64,000 nt of DNA from Marisediminitalea oceani (GCF_003731635.1 NZ_RCUA01000032.1:86950-150949), one strand, 5' to 3'. Shown: positions 45,897 through 55,456, counted from the first letter of the stretch. The notes: a model not told the origin generated them from the sequence alone. Translations and numbers: made by a program.

Positions 45897-46449
45897 TTAA
45901 GTCACCCATACCAAAATCGAGCCTTGTCACTTTTGACCTAGGCTTACTTTCATATTGAATTAACTTTTTGCGCAGCGCCAAATTCTCTTCGCGTGCAACG
46001 TTGAGCGCAGACTTTAATTCTGCGATCTCTTCCTCCAGCCCTTGCTCTTTGCTTTTAAGTAAAGCAGTTTCTACTTTGAGTCGTTCTATCTCACTTGCAT
46101 ATTGGACATATTTATTGGCAGCATTTTGAAGAGCAGCATCGAGGTTATTGTTGACTCTTTTTAACTCTGTCTTGGTTGTCTTTCTTCTAGGCTTTCTCGG
46201 CTTAAGCAACTCTTTCAAAAGGGAGTCTATTCTCTTTATTGTGTTGCCATGAAGTTTATGATTCGTTGTAAAGGAACTTGGACTACCAATTCGTTCGATG
46301 CCAAGCTTCTGATTATCCCATTCACGAAGTTTATTTAAACTTTTGGGAAGTTCGATATCTGAAGTGCTTCCTGCTTTAATAGCCTTAAGCAGCTCGTATC
46401 TTTTGTTAATCTGCTCTGTGAGTCTTTGTGCCTTTTCTGCATTACTCAC
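45886..46449 (-). CDS. Coiled-coil protein of the recombinase operon
   Basis: The start is a GTG at 46449 overlapping the previous stop. The 187-aa protein is basic in the middle (LLKPRKPRRKTTKTELK) with a long C-terminal coiled coil (residues ~100-170). No enzymatic motif is seen. A recombinase accessory or structural role is likely. It could be compared with GmtX of the gamma-mobile-trio elements, which is also a small partner behind two recombinase-type genes, but I cannot confirm homology by eye. Confidence 0.55.
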   Translation of the reverse strand: MSNAEKAQRLTEQINKRYELLKAIKAGSTSDIELPKSLNKLREWDNQKLGIERIGSPSSFTTNHKLHGNTIKRIDSLLKELLKPRKPRRKTTKTELKRVNNNLDAALQNAANKYVQYASEIERLKVETALLKSKEQGLEEEIAELKSALNVAREENLALRKKLIQYESKPRSKVTRLDFGMGDLNAD

Positions 46450-48541
46450 AAGGAGTCTCCAGCTCGAAGGGAGAAATCGATTCAGATTTGTTTAAAAAAT
46501 CTTGGAGTGAAACAATTTTTAACGCTTGAACCTCTGCTAACACAGAATCCTTTGGTGCGCTATTAGCTGATTTGGTTCTAGTTTGGATTTCATCAGCAAC
46601 CGCGTTTGGAAATCGGTCGGTATGGATACTAAAAGGGCATCCTCCACATCTTTCTATTGTGCCTTTGGATAGTTCTGGTATTCCATCTTGGTTCGCGCAT
46701 CCTGAAAGTTTTGCCAGTGCAGTTTTCTTGGGACAGACGCATATTGTGCCCCATACTTGCTGTTTAAACTCAGCGCCCACTCGTCGTAAGTATCGCACCA
46801 TTTTTTCGACGATCATTTCTCGCTCGTAAACGTCCACTTTTTTGTTGAAATGCTTTGACCAAGCTTCGAACTTTTTCTTAATCTTACCTCCGCTTTTGCC
46901 CCCCATTTTACGCTTTCCATTAATAGCATCTCTTATGAAAGCAGCAGTCCATGTCTCGCCAATATCGCGCATTTCTTTTAAGAACTTTTCGTCGGTTATA
47001 TAACGCTTGGTCATTTCAATATTGAAGTGACGCAAGTGATGTGACAAGGCTCCAATATAAGCCCCTTCAAATCGGTAGAAATACAGTAACGCGAAAATCC
47101 TGCGATATTGATGGAATGAAAAATTCCACTCTTTCTCATTGCCATCAGGGAGATGGTATAAGTAAAAATCATTCAAGGCGTTTTTTACTACTTTATCGTT
47201 AAGCTGAACGATTTCGCCGGATGTCGCTCTATATTGCCAGATTGAATCATTCCCCGATTGAAACCTTGCTGATTCACTCAATTTTTCCAGTAAATCAACC
47301 GCTTTTTTTACCAACAAAGGAACGGGGCATAAATCATATCGTTGCAGTGTTTTTTCTATGTAAATCGTCAACCAATAGGCATTATCACCTCGGCCTTCAT
47401 CTATACATTTATAGCCTAAATCGAAAATTTCTTCTTTTCGTCTTGCTGTAAGTGAAGCAATAACCGTAAAGCACGCAGCTGCTAATTGGCGTATGATATT
47501 TTCCAATGTGAATTCGTCGCGAAATTTGCAAACTCCATCACGCATTTTGACGTTTAGTCCTTTACTCAAAAGACGCTGGCTAGCAGTCTTTGAGTCAGCG
47601 TTGCTGTCATTCAAACTTATTATTTCATCGCCGTAATTTAGAACCCATTTGGCGCTTTCACTCATCATTGAGAATGCTAGCTTTGGTGGGATTGTTTTCG
47701 TTCTATTCGCTATTGTGCCGAGGTGACTCGCTACCTTGGAGCTGCTTGTTAAAAATGGCGCTTCGGCAAAATTCTTACAGGTGAAGTAATGCTGCCAAGA
47801 CCAGATTTCTTCTAATGGTACGAGCTTTCTATGAACATCTTGCGAAGTTACAACGCTAGGGTTGAAATCCATCTCTTCTAAGACGTCTTCATACGACATA
47901 CTCTGAAGGTCTCTTCCATTAAAATTATTTGCTATTTGAGTTTCAAACCAACTTATAATCTGTCCAGAATAGTGCGCGGGTTGCGTTGGAAGTGCTGCTA
48001 CCCCAGCCATTTCATAGACGCTCCTTCTACTTACTCTTTTACCTTTGTTAAAGGGTAATCCGGCATCTGAGTTTACTGCTGATTTCAGATACGAAAATAC
48101 TTTTTCAGGAATTCCTAATGCCAGCTCACTACCGAAAGCAATCTTTTTAGAGAACTCTTCAACGTGCCATCGCTTGACGTTAGAAAGTGAACGGATTTTA
48201 TATTGACTAAGCCAGCATATGAATATTAGAAAAGATTTAAGCCTGAGTGCATGTACTCCTGCACCAATTACGGGGTTTTGTAACCTAAACACCTCTAAGT
48301 ATTCGATAACTAACTGATAAAGTTCCCGGTTCTTGATGTCTGTTAACTTGCTCCCATCAAGCAATGTGCAATCTAGATTAACTTTTTTGGTCTGTCGATT
48401 TTCTCCTTGAACATCGATGATCTCAATGAGATTGTGTTCGAAAGTAATATTGGCTAACCAGGGCCACTTTTTCTGGTCATGAGCGTACTGTGAATCACGA
48501 CAGCCGTTAATGAAAATATCTACTAATGCCAATTCACTCAT
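46442..48541 (-). CDS. Large tyrosine recombinase with C-terminal Cys cluster
   Basis: The start is placed at the ATG at 48541, joined to the upstream stop as TAATG. The 699-aa protein has a tyrosine-recombinase core: first Arg in TARRKEEIFDLGY (near residue 380), HxxR in FHQYRRIFAL (near 495), then LSHHLRHFNIEMTKRYI with His and the nucleophile Tyr. A following cysteine cluster (CVCPKK, then CGGCPF) probably binds zinc. This size and Cys tail resemble TnpB of Tn554-type and the larger recombinases of multi-recombinase islands. Confidence 0.8.
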   Translation of the reverse strand: MSELALVDIFINGCRDSQYAHDQKKWPWLANITFEHNLIEIIDVQGENRQTKKVNLDCTLLDGSKLTDIKNRELYQLVIEYLEVFRLQNPVIGAGVHALRLKSFLIFICWLSQYKIRSLSNVKRWHVEEFSKKIAFGSELALGIPEKVFSYLKSAVNSDAGLPFNKGKRVSRRSVYEMAGVAALPTQPAHYSGQIISWFETQIANNFNGRDLQSMSYEDVLEEMDFNPSVVTSQDVHRKLVPLEEIWSWQHYFTCKNFAEAPFLTSSSKVASHLGTIANRTKTIPPKLAFSMMSESAKWVLNYGDEIISLNDSNADSKTASQRLLSKGLNVKMRDGVCKFRDEFTLENIIRQLAAACFTVIASLTARRKEEIFDLGYKCIDEGRGDNAYWLTIYIEKTLQRYDLCPVPLLVKKAVDLLEKLSESARFQSGNDSIWQYRATSGEIVQLNDKVVKNALNDFYLYHLPDGNEKEWNFSFHQYRRIFALLYFYRFEGAYIGALSHHLRHFNIEMTKRYITDEKFLKEMRDIGETWTAAFIRDAINGKRKMGGKSGGKIKKKFEAWSKHFNKKVDVYEREMIVEKMVRYLRRVGAEFKQQVWGTICVCPKKTALAKLSGCANQDGIPELSKGTIERCGGCPFSIHTDRFPNAVADEIQTRTKSANSAPKDSVLAEVQALKIVSLQDFLNKSESISPFELETPCE

Positions 48542-51510
48542 TACCAAGGTTCCGGTAAATTGAAGTTATCGTCACTCATCTTTTGGTTAGCAATCTCCAT
48601 AGCTGCTCTTTTAATTGAACTCAGTTTCCCTCTAGTCATTTTTTGTTCCAAAACAACAAAATAAAATGCTTGCCATGCCACCCAAACGTCTTCCCACCTA
48701 TCAGAATTTTTGCTTAAAAATGCCTCTTCATGTTGTTCAAGAGATGTACGCCATATTATCATGTCTGAAATTGATTCCGGGTCTGCACTTACCCACATCC
48801 TTTTTTTGCTATCGTTGTGTTTACATTGAACGCAATGTTCAACCTCATTACATTTTGATGTTTTTCCTGACGAATCTATTATAATTCGATCGCTGCAATA
48901 AACGCCGAAACCAGTTCTTTGCGCACTTTTTCGTCTTGAATCCCATTCTTTTTCACTCATATTAAGCTTTGTATGCGGGTTGTCTTCACCTGATGTCATC
49001 ACAAACTCGAGCGTTTTTTGGTAGTCCAAGATCTGGTTTTCCATTTTGATTCTATGTGGGAGTTTACTTGTGTAGCCTTCCGTTGTTGAACCTTGCTCGT
49101 GCTGTGCCATTAATTGAGCAACACCTAAGTTAGTGGGATCCTGTAGTTGGATGTCAAGCAGCACTGTTGGGCGCAACATGGACGGCACTAAGTTGAATTT
49201 TTCTAAGTAGCTTGAGGTATCACAAATCGCTTTAAAATCAGCTCGAAATGCAGACTCTTTAAGAAGTTGTAACTTGCCACTGTGAAAATACATGGCTAAC
49301 GATGTAGTATCTGAGTCCACAGCCGCATTTACGGAGTTTAAAATTTTGGCTAAGTACTCAAGGGCGCTAACAGCACTGATGAGTTCATCGTCGGATGCTT
49401 TAACGGCTAGGTCATCATAAATAGCTTTTCCTTTTGAACGTTCTTTATGACCCACAACTTTCTTATGATATTCAACATTAGAGGCTTTTACACAATCCCT
49501 TGTCAAAGTTAGAGCTACAGAAACATTCGCACCACTCTCACACAGATAAAGCGTAAGGGCTGCGCTAATGGCTTCTCTGGTCGGAATTAGATGTGCTGCA
49601 ACATGCTGTATTCCACCTACCAACGAGTACTTCTTGTTCCACATTTGGTATCCGGTAGTTGCTTCATTAGGTGGCGTACAAGAATACTCCGAACTTATGA
49701 TCGCGAGAAGGTTACTTAGTGTTTTATCTTTATTGTTTTGTGGCAACACATTCGATAAATAGTCCTTCCAGCTCCTCAAGTTACTCGCTCTCTGCGCTAA
49801 CTTTTTTGCAAACTCTTTGGTATCAACATTCGCAGCTCTTATTAACTCAGGGCCCTGCTCGAAGATATCCTTCCACTCCCGAAACATTCTGCTTGCCACT
49901 ACGCGAATCTCAAGTAACCGGGATTGCGTAATTTCGTGGATAGCTTCGGTTAGATCTTCAGGCAAATCAGGAGTTGTCGCTTTTTCAAGCAATAGCGTGT
50001 TTAAAAAAGCTTGAGTATCATTGCCAGCGCGAATCTCAATGTCTCTGTATTTAGCTGCATCAAAGAGGACTTTTTCTATTAGATCTTTGTCTTTCTTTTT
50101 AACAGTTGCTTCAGCCAGTGAAGCTTTATGATTTCGATCATTACGGCTAGTTCTTCCTTTGGTTAAAAAAATGTACTTAGGTAGAACTCTCGCGCTACCG
50201 AATTCCGAAATAATTTTTAAGTTTGGATTACCCTTTGGATTTTCTTGAAGAATAGATGCCCTGTAACGCATACAAACTTCCCCAAAAAGTTGCTGCGAAA
50301 TTTTCTTATCACTCTTCAGTAATTCAAACACCTCACTTTCTATATTGCTCGAATCCGCCAGCCATTCAAAAAAACGTTTGATATTTAGATATTTGTTCTT
50401 TGCACTGCTAGTTGCACAACTATTGGAAATTGCAATAAACGCTGTTCCTATTTTTTCGGCAAAACATAGTCCATAAAGATTTACTAATGATTGAAATGAA
50501 TAAACCCTTTTATGTTTTACCGAAAAGGGCGTAGCACCCAAATTTATATGAGGAGCCCCAAAAACATTAAAGGATTTTTTCGTCTTACCCTTTTTTTGTG
50601 AGAGGTGAAGTTCACGAGTCCTTTGCTCAATCTGTGACATCAGGACTAGGCTCGATCTAATCTTGCCGACTCCTATATTTAACTTATCCGCCAACCATTT
50701 AATGCTGATCACCCGGGAAGATGAATCGAGAACAAGTCTCTCATCATTACAATCAAGGAGGAGTTTCAAATCTTCTAGATATACATCGCCTGAATACTGT
50801 GAATAGTTTTCAGATTGAATAATACAATCATACTCATTGAATAGTTTTTTTAACTTAGGGGCTCTTTGTTCTGCAATGGATGTACTTTGATTCTTAGGTA
50901 AACCAAAGTGGCTCATCACGGCCATTCGATTTAATTTACCGAGTTCATTCACTGGGAGTTTACGCTGATGTTTCAAAGATTCTAAGTATTGCCTGATGGC
51001 TGGCACTTCTTTTCCCCACCGTGTGCCTATGATTCCTTTATCATAAAGCTCATCATCAAACTCCTTTACCATCTTTCTCATCCACAGCCAACTCTCTGTA
51101 CTTCTTAAGAGCGCTGATTCCGGCAAGTTGAATTTTTTTGCAAATGCTCGAAGTGATATGCGTCCCGCTTTATCCCCTTGTGGATTGAGCGGTATTTTTC
51201 GGGGCGATTGCCGTAGTGAATCTAATAGCTGATTTAGTCGTTTTGGAGTGCCAAACTCTAAATTTATTCCGGCGATTTCCCCCTCATTCTCAAGCAGTTC
51301 AGATTCAAAGCTATCAATTGTACCTTTTACCCATTCATATTTTTTGAGTTTGTTATAATTTGAAAGTGAATTGTGTTGAAATCCAAATTCCTTTTCTATT
51401 ATCTTTCTAGCAATTTTTCCCTTGTGGATAGGCAAAGCTCGCTTTTCAAGCAAACTTGTTAACAGTCCCCTTAACTTATTGGGTGTATCGTACGTCTCGA
51501 ACCCCGCCAT
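48541..51510 (-). CDS. Very large recombinase-like protein (989 aa), possibly degenerate catalytic site
   Basis: The N-terminal ~330 residues contain repeated motifs (LNQLLDSLRQSP, LPVNELGKLNRMAVMSHFGL) that look like tandem DNA-binding helical units. The C-terminal part carries a recombinase-like ending AQHEQGSTTEGYTSK with a His and Tyr, then a Cys cluster (CSDRI, CNEVEHCVQCKHN) probably binding zinc. The usual HxxR appears as SMLR and the first Arg is not evident, so catalysis may be lost or altered. It starts 6 bp after the thyA stop and leads the recombinase genes. GmtZ-type proteins of gamma-mobile-trio islands are a possible relative. Confidence 0.65.
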   Translation of the reverse strand: MAGFETYDTPNKLRGLLTSLLEKRALPIHKGKIARKIIEKEFGFQHNSLSNYNKLKKYEWVKGTIDSFESELLENEGEIAGINLEFGTPKRLNQLLDSLRQSPRKIPLNPQGDKAGRISLRAFAKKFNLPESALLRSTESWLWMRKMVKEFDDELYDKGIIGTRWGKEVPAIRQYLESLKHQRKLPVNELGKLNRMAVMSHFGLPKNQSTSIAEQRAPKLKKLFNEYDCIIQSENYSQYSGDVYLEDLKLLLDCNDERLVLDSSSRVISIKWLADKLNIGVGKIRSSLVLMSQIEQRTRELHLSQKKGKTKKSFNVFGAPHINLGATPFSVKHKRVYSFQSLVNLYGLCFAEKIGTAFIAISNSCATSSAKNKYLNIKRFFEWLADSSNIESEVFELLKSDKKISQQLFGEVCMRYRASILQENPKGNPNLKIISEFGSARVLPKYIFLTKGRTSRNDRNHKASLAEATVKKKDKDLIEKVLFDAAKYRDIEIRAGNDTQAFLNTLLLEKATTPDLPEDLTEAIHEITQSRLLEIRVVASRMFREWKDIFEQGPELIRAANVDTKEFAKKLAQRASNLRSWKDYLSNVLPQNNKDKTLSNLLAIISSEYSCTPPNEATTGYQMWNKKYSLVGGIQHVAAHLIPTREAISAALTLYLCESGANVSVALTLTRDCVKASNVEYHKKVVGHKERSKGKAIYDDLAVKASDDELISAVSALEYLAKILNSVNAAVDSDTTSLAMYFHSGKLQLLKESAFRADFKAICDTSSYLEKFNLVPSMLRPTVLLDIQLQDPTNLGVAQLMAQHEQGSTTEGYTSKLPHRIKMENQILDYQKTLEFVMTSGEDNPHTKLNMSEKEWDSRRKSAQRTGFGVYCSDRIIIDSSGKTSKCNEVEHCVQCKHNDSKKRMWVSADPESISDMIIWRTSLEQHEEAFLSKNSDRWEDVWVAWQAFYFVVLEQKMTRGKLSSIKRAAMEIANQKMSDDNFNLPEPW

Positions 51511-51516
51511 TAGAAC

Positions 51517-52434
51517 TTAAACCGCTACAGGAGCAGCGATTGCAGGATGCGGGTCGTAACCGACCAACTCGAAGTCGTCGATAGTGTAATCGAACAAAGA
51601 AGCTGGTTTGCGTTTAATCTTCAATGTAGGAAATGTTTTTGGCTTTCGTTGCAACTGTTCATCCACCTGTTTGATATGATTCATATAAATGTGAACATCC
51701 ATACCAAACCATACTATCTCGCCCACATCATACCCTGTCTGTTGAGCAAGCAAGCTTGTTAAGAAAGCCAAATTCGCGACGTTAAAGGGCTGCCCCAAAA
51801 ATCCATCAGCGGATCTTTGCACTAATGCTCCAGATAATTTATTGGTATTAGGTTCGACAAAAAACTGATAATGCTTGTGACAGGGGGGGAGTGCCATCTT
51901 GTCCAACTCACCCACATTCCAGCCATCAAAGAGAATCCGTCTTGAATAAGGGTTATTTCTTAGCATATCAACGACTTGTGAAACTTGGTCTATCTCCTTA
52001 CCGTCCTCAGTTCGCCACTTTCGCCACTGCTTACCATATACTGGACCAAGGTCTCCCCACTTATCTGCAAACTCCTGGCTGTCTAGCACACGCTGTTCAA
52101 ACTCCTTCATCGATATCGACCGATCAGCACTATCACCAGGCTGAGCTTCTATAAACTTTTTATATGGCCAATCACTCCAGATATGTACATTTTGCTGAAC
52201 TAACTCACGAATATTTGAGCCTCCCGACAGCATCCATAACATCTCTTTAAACGCTGTTTTCCAATACACCCTCTTTGTTGTAAAGACAGGAAAGCCTTTC
52301 GAAAGGTCGAATCGCATAGTGTGTCCAAATATAGCTTTCGTGCCTACCCCAGTTCGGTCTACTCTCTCACTTCCACTCTCAAGTATGAGTTTCAGCATAT
52401 CCAAGTATTGATCTTCAGGATGTAAGTTTTTCAT
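51517..52434 (-). CDS. thyA: Complete island-borne thymidylate synthase
   Basis: The 305-aa protein is intact: ERVDRTGVGTKAIFG near residue 22, RILFDGWN near 165, catalytic Cys in LPPCHKHYQFF near 180, VQRSADGFLGQPFNVANL near 205, and C-terminus PHPAIAAPVAV. It makes dTMP from dUMP. It differs clearly from the host remnant at 22567 (for example PFNVAN against PFNIAS), and both halves are of the same foreign type, so it came with the island. AAAGGTAA precedes the ATG. The recombinase gene starts only 6 bp downstream, making thyA the first gene of that operon. Confidence 0.93.
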   Translation of the reverse strand: MKNLHPEDQYLDMLKLILESGSERVDRTGVGTKAIFGHTMRFDLSKGFPVFTTKRVYWKTAFKEMLWMLSGGSNIRELVQQNVHIWSDWPYKKFIEAQPGDSADRSISMKEFEQRVLDSQEFADKWGDLGPVYGKQWRKWRTEDGKEIDQVSQVVDMLRNNPYSRRILFDGWNVGELDKMALPPCHKHYQFFVEPNTNKLSGALVQRSADGFLGQPFNVANLAFLTSLLAQQTGYDVGEIVWFGMDVHIYMNHIKQVDEQLQRKPKTFPTLKIKRKPASLFDYTIDDFELVGYDPHPAIAAPVAV

Positions 52435-52509
52435 TTAGTTTCATTACCTTTTAGCTGCAAAGATTAATATAGAGTATCTAAGTCTCGATACTAGATTACT
52501 TCACAACAT

Positions 52510-52538
52510 TTGTTAGCATTTATTCGAGAGCTTATAAT
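52510..52538 (+). promoter_or_regulatory. Candidate sigma-70 promoter upstream of thyA, pointing away from it
   Basis: TTGTTA at 52510 and a perfect TATAAT at 52533 are separated by 17 bp. It fires rightward, opposite to thyA, towards a region with no convincing plus-strand gene. It may drive a small RNA or a poorly recognised short gene (a 110-codon plus-strand frame starts at 52655). Confidence 0.45.
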
Positions 52539-52687
52539 AGTGACGTGGTGGTCTTTAGCTTCAATTCATTAAGTTCTTTAGGTCTACCAAATGTATTCTT
52601 TTTAACTATGTTCCCCTTTACCTCTCTCACCTTTTTAAATCACGTACAATTTTCATGCAGGCACGAAGCTGTCAGATCGAGTATGAA

Positions 52688-52984
52688 TCAAGATACCTTA
52701 AATACCGGTTCAGACCACTGCCCAAAAGTGAACATCTTATAAGTATTGGTTCCGGGATAGACCAAAACAGGCGTTGGGTTATAGTCATTGGTAGGCTTGA
52801 ATCTAGCTACCAAATCAACAATAACTTTCATTGCTTTTTCTTCCTCTTCTATCACTTTGGCGTCATCTATATCTCTACTGAAATTTTTTTCATATCTTCT
52901 ACGCAAATCGAGCGAGGCACCCTTTTTCACATAATGTATATCATGATGTGTGGGCTTAAAAAGATAACCAATTTTAAAACTCAT
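52688..52984 (-). CDS. Hypothetical protein
   Basis: The 98-aa frame (starts MSFKIGYLFKPTHHDIHYV) has GGGAG about 11 bases before its ATG and a protein-like charged composition in the middle (RRYEKNFSRDIDDAKVIEEEEKAMK). A plus-strand frame overlaps it but has poorer composition. No known domain. It may be a small cytosolic protein of the island. Confidence 0.5.
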   Translation of the reverse strand: MSFKIGYLFKPTHHDIHYVKKGASLDLRRRYEKNFSRDIDDAKVIEEEEKAMKVIVDLVARFKPTNDYNPTPVLVYPGTNTYKMFTFGQWSEPVFKVS

Positions 52985-53414
52985 TGAAGATTACTCCCAA
53001 GTGAATTGCAATTTCATTCCGGCGATTTTTTAGTAGCTACCGACCACCTCAGAGACTGGCATCGGCTCTACAGAACTTCTACCTACCACGTATACACTCA
53101 TTATATAAATATAGGGCCAGAGATAAAAAAATCAAGAAATAAAACCCCGTAATCATATTGATTATTATGGCTTTTTTGTTTCATGCCGAGACGATTTACA
53201 TTCACTCAATTGAGTCATAAATAGTCACTTTAGAGGTTGAGAGTGGTCTGGAGCGGACATCAGGCCGATTGCCCTCGTACGACTTATTTGTACGTGAACC
53301 GGACCTTAGCTTTAACCAGCGCTTTAATCTATCTTCCTAATCGAAATAGATAGTTGTTATAGTGGGATAACGACATAAACAGTCGATGATATGACTGACG
53401 ACTTAGGGTTATAA
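52985..53414. other. Intergenic region with small hairpins
   Basis: No gene is seen in these 430 bp. CGTAC-gacttattt-GTACG near 53275 is flanked by GGTCTGG and CCGGACC-like arms at about 53236 and 53302, suggesting a larger imperfect stem. This could be a remnant of a recombination site, but the match to any known site is weak. Confidence 0.3.
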
Positions 53415-54575
53415 ATGGATTTCGAAAAACTTGTTGGTTACCTTTCGAGAGGAAAACTCCAAAAAGTACATTTAGTAAAAAATCAAAGGTGTGTTTCTGG
53501 TGCAATTGAGTATTTTAATATCAGTATTGAAGCCGCTAACGGTGAAATTACTAATTTCAATGTACTAAAAAGTAATGCTGTCCTATTTAATTATTGTTTG
53601 AAGGTAGCTAACGAACAAGGTGTTGAAGTGCGAGAAAGCAATGCTGAAATAGAGAGTGGATATGTTATTGAAGACGTCGGAGATATGCTTCCAGACGAAT
53701 CTATGCTCTGGCGCTACATGGATTTCAGTAAGTTCTTAGACTTGATAACATCTTCGTGTATTTGGATGTGCAGGATGGATATATTGCAAGCAACAGATCC
53801 TATGGAAGGACGAATTCCTGACTCCGAGTTTATCGCACTAAAATCTCACCTTCATGCCGTAAATTGGGCTCCAGTGTCTTATGGAAATGGAAAGCATGTA
53901 TTTGGTGGCCAAAACACATCATTAGAACCGAAAATGAAGAGCCTTACTCAAGCACAGATAGCTGATTCTAACTACTCATTGCAAGAAGAACTAGAATACC
54001 ATCGACCAAGTAATCTATATATAAATTGCTGGCATATAAGTGAGCATGAAAACAACGCTATGTGGTCTATTTATGGGAAAGTTTCAAATAGTTTAGCGAT
54101 TGTCACCAACTATTCGGCCCTTAAGAAAAGCTTTGGTGCAGATAAGAACTTCAAGTTGCATGCTGGTGTTGTCAATTATATTGATTATGAAAATGAAGGT
54201 TTTAAACTTCCTATAACCTCAGGACGATTTGGGCGTGTATTGACCAAAGAAAGAGCGTACGCTGATGAAAGAGAGTTACGTATTTTCTTTGAAGACCATG
54301 GAATGGTTAATGATTTAATTGATACAACAGTTCCGTTTGATTATTTTCCTTCTGAAGAACTAATCAAGGACTATAAACAGGGAGTTAAACCTGAGGTAGA
54401 TTTGAATATCTTAATCGAGAGAATAATAATTAATCCAGATGCTGACCTTGAGTTTGTTAATAAAGTTAAAAATACTGTAGGTGACTTACTTCCCAAGCTT
54501 GATCCCACAAAGATAGTACAATCGTCTTTAAAAGCCTATAAACCTCAAAAGCCCAGACCATTCGATTACCCATAA
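53415..54575 (+). CDS. DUF2971-domain protein
   Basis: The 386-aa protein has the DUF2971 pattern from about residue 100: LWRYMDFSKFLDLITSSCIWMCRMDILQATDPMEG is the start of the domain, NCWHISEHENNAMWSIYG is the central motif and KERAYADERELRIFFE the end. The N-terminal ~95 residues are a separate, unrecognised domain. DUF2971 proteins are frequent in defence-rich islands, but their biochemical function is not established. It is complete and ends 34 bp before an IS21 copy. Confidence 0.7.
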   Translation: MDFEKLVGYLSRGKLQKVHLVKNQRCVSGAIEYFNISIEAANGEITNFNVLKSNAVLFNYCLKVANEQGVEVRESNAEIESGYVIEDVGDMLPDESMLWRYMDFSKFLDLITSSCIWMCRMDILQATDPMEGRIPDSEFIALKSHLHAVNWAPVSYGNGKHVFGGQNTSLEPKMKSLTQAQIADSNYSLQEELEYHRPSNLYINCWHISEHENNAMWSIYGKVSNSLAIVTNYSALKKSFGADKNFKLHAGVVNYIDYENEGFKLPITSGRFGRVLTKERAYADERELRIFFEDHGMVNDLIDTTVPFDYFPSEELIKDYKQGVKPEVDLNILIERIIINPDADLEFVNKVKNTVGDLLPKLDPTKIVQSSLKAYKPQKPRPFDYP

Positions 54576-54701
54576 TGATTAGAAGTAGAAGGTTGCTTTT
54601 GACCAAATTGCGTATTCCGATTTACTTGAACGGCCATTCCGGTTTTATTTGAACACTTCAGATCAACGCATCGTTGGCTAGTCGATTTTTACCTTAAGTG
54701 T

Positions 54702-55445
54702 TCAAGTGGCGTCAACGGTTGCCAGTGTTTTTCTCATTGATTCCCCTTTTAGCTTTATCCGGTGAGCGTTGTGCATCAGGCGGTCGAGGATGGCGTCAGC
54801 CAGCGTGTTATCACCGATGGATTGATACCACTGGTCAGTGGGTAACTGGCTGATGAGGATAGTTGAGCTGCTGCCGTGGCGATCATCCATGATCTCCATC
54901 AGGTCGTTGCGCTGCGCCGCTTTTAGCGGCTCCAGTCCCCAGTCATCCAGGATGAGCAGGTTGAGTTTAGCCAGGCTTTTAAGCTTCTTGCTGTATGTAC
55001 CATCGGCTTTGGCCTGGGTGAGTTCCATGAGCAGACGACTTACCCGGTAGTATTTCACCGTGTAGCCTTTCAGGCAGGCGGTGTTAGCGAGTGCACAGGC
55101 GATATAGGTCTTCCCGGTGCCACACGGCCCGGTGAGTAACAGGTTTTGCTGCCGTTGTAGCCAGTCGCATTGCAGTAGCCCAGTCATGACACTTTTTTGC
55201 AGACCGCGTGGATGCTGGTAGTCGATATCATGGGCGTTGGCCGCGAGTTTCAGTTGCGCCTGTTTCAGCAGGCGCTGTTGTTTACGGTTATCCCGTTCAT
55301 GGATTTCCTGGTCGGTCAGCAGTTGCAGGCGTTCGGCGAAGCATAAGTCCTGATACTGGCCCGGTTGTTCCAGTTGCTGACTCAGTGCTTTAGCCATGCC
55401 ACTGAGTTTAAGTTGGTGCAGCTGTGAGAGTGTGGTACTTAGCAT
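54702..55445 (-). CDS. istB: IS21 helper ATPase IstB
   Basis: The 247-aa AAA+ protein has Walker A LTGPCGTGKTYIACA near residue 105 and Walker B LLILDDWGLEPL near 165, with the IstB N-terminal segment LHQLKLSGMAKALSQQ. IstB regulates IstA and selects target DNA. It follows istA with a gap of 11 bp. Confidence 0.95.
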   Translation of the reverse strand: MLSTTLSQLHQLKLSGMAKALSQQLEQPGQYQDLCFAERLQLLTDQEIHERDNRKQQRLLKQAQLKLAANAHDIDYQHPRGLQKSVMTGLLQCDWLQRQQNLLLTGPCGTGKTYIACALANTACLKGYTVKYYRVSRLLMELTQAKADGTYSKKLKSLAKLNLLILDDWGLEPLKAAQRNDLMEIMDDRHGSSSTILISQLPTDQWYQSIGDNTLADAILDRLMHNAHRIKLKGESMRKTLATVDAT

Positions 55446-55456
55446 GGGTTTTCTCC

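Noticed and set aside
45483-51510. A standard gamma-mobile-trio (GmtX/Y/Z) or Tn554 TnpABC module
   Set aside because: Protein number, order and sizes do not match either cleanly and I cannot run a profile search, so the names were not used as calls.
51840-51890. Similarity between the left junction (TGTGACAATGGGGG) and island thyA (TGTGACAGGGGGG) as shared att core
   Set aside because: In the island thyA this encodes the catalytic PPCHKH segment, far from the PFN break point; likely coincidence.
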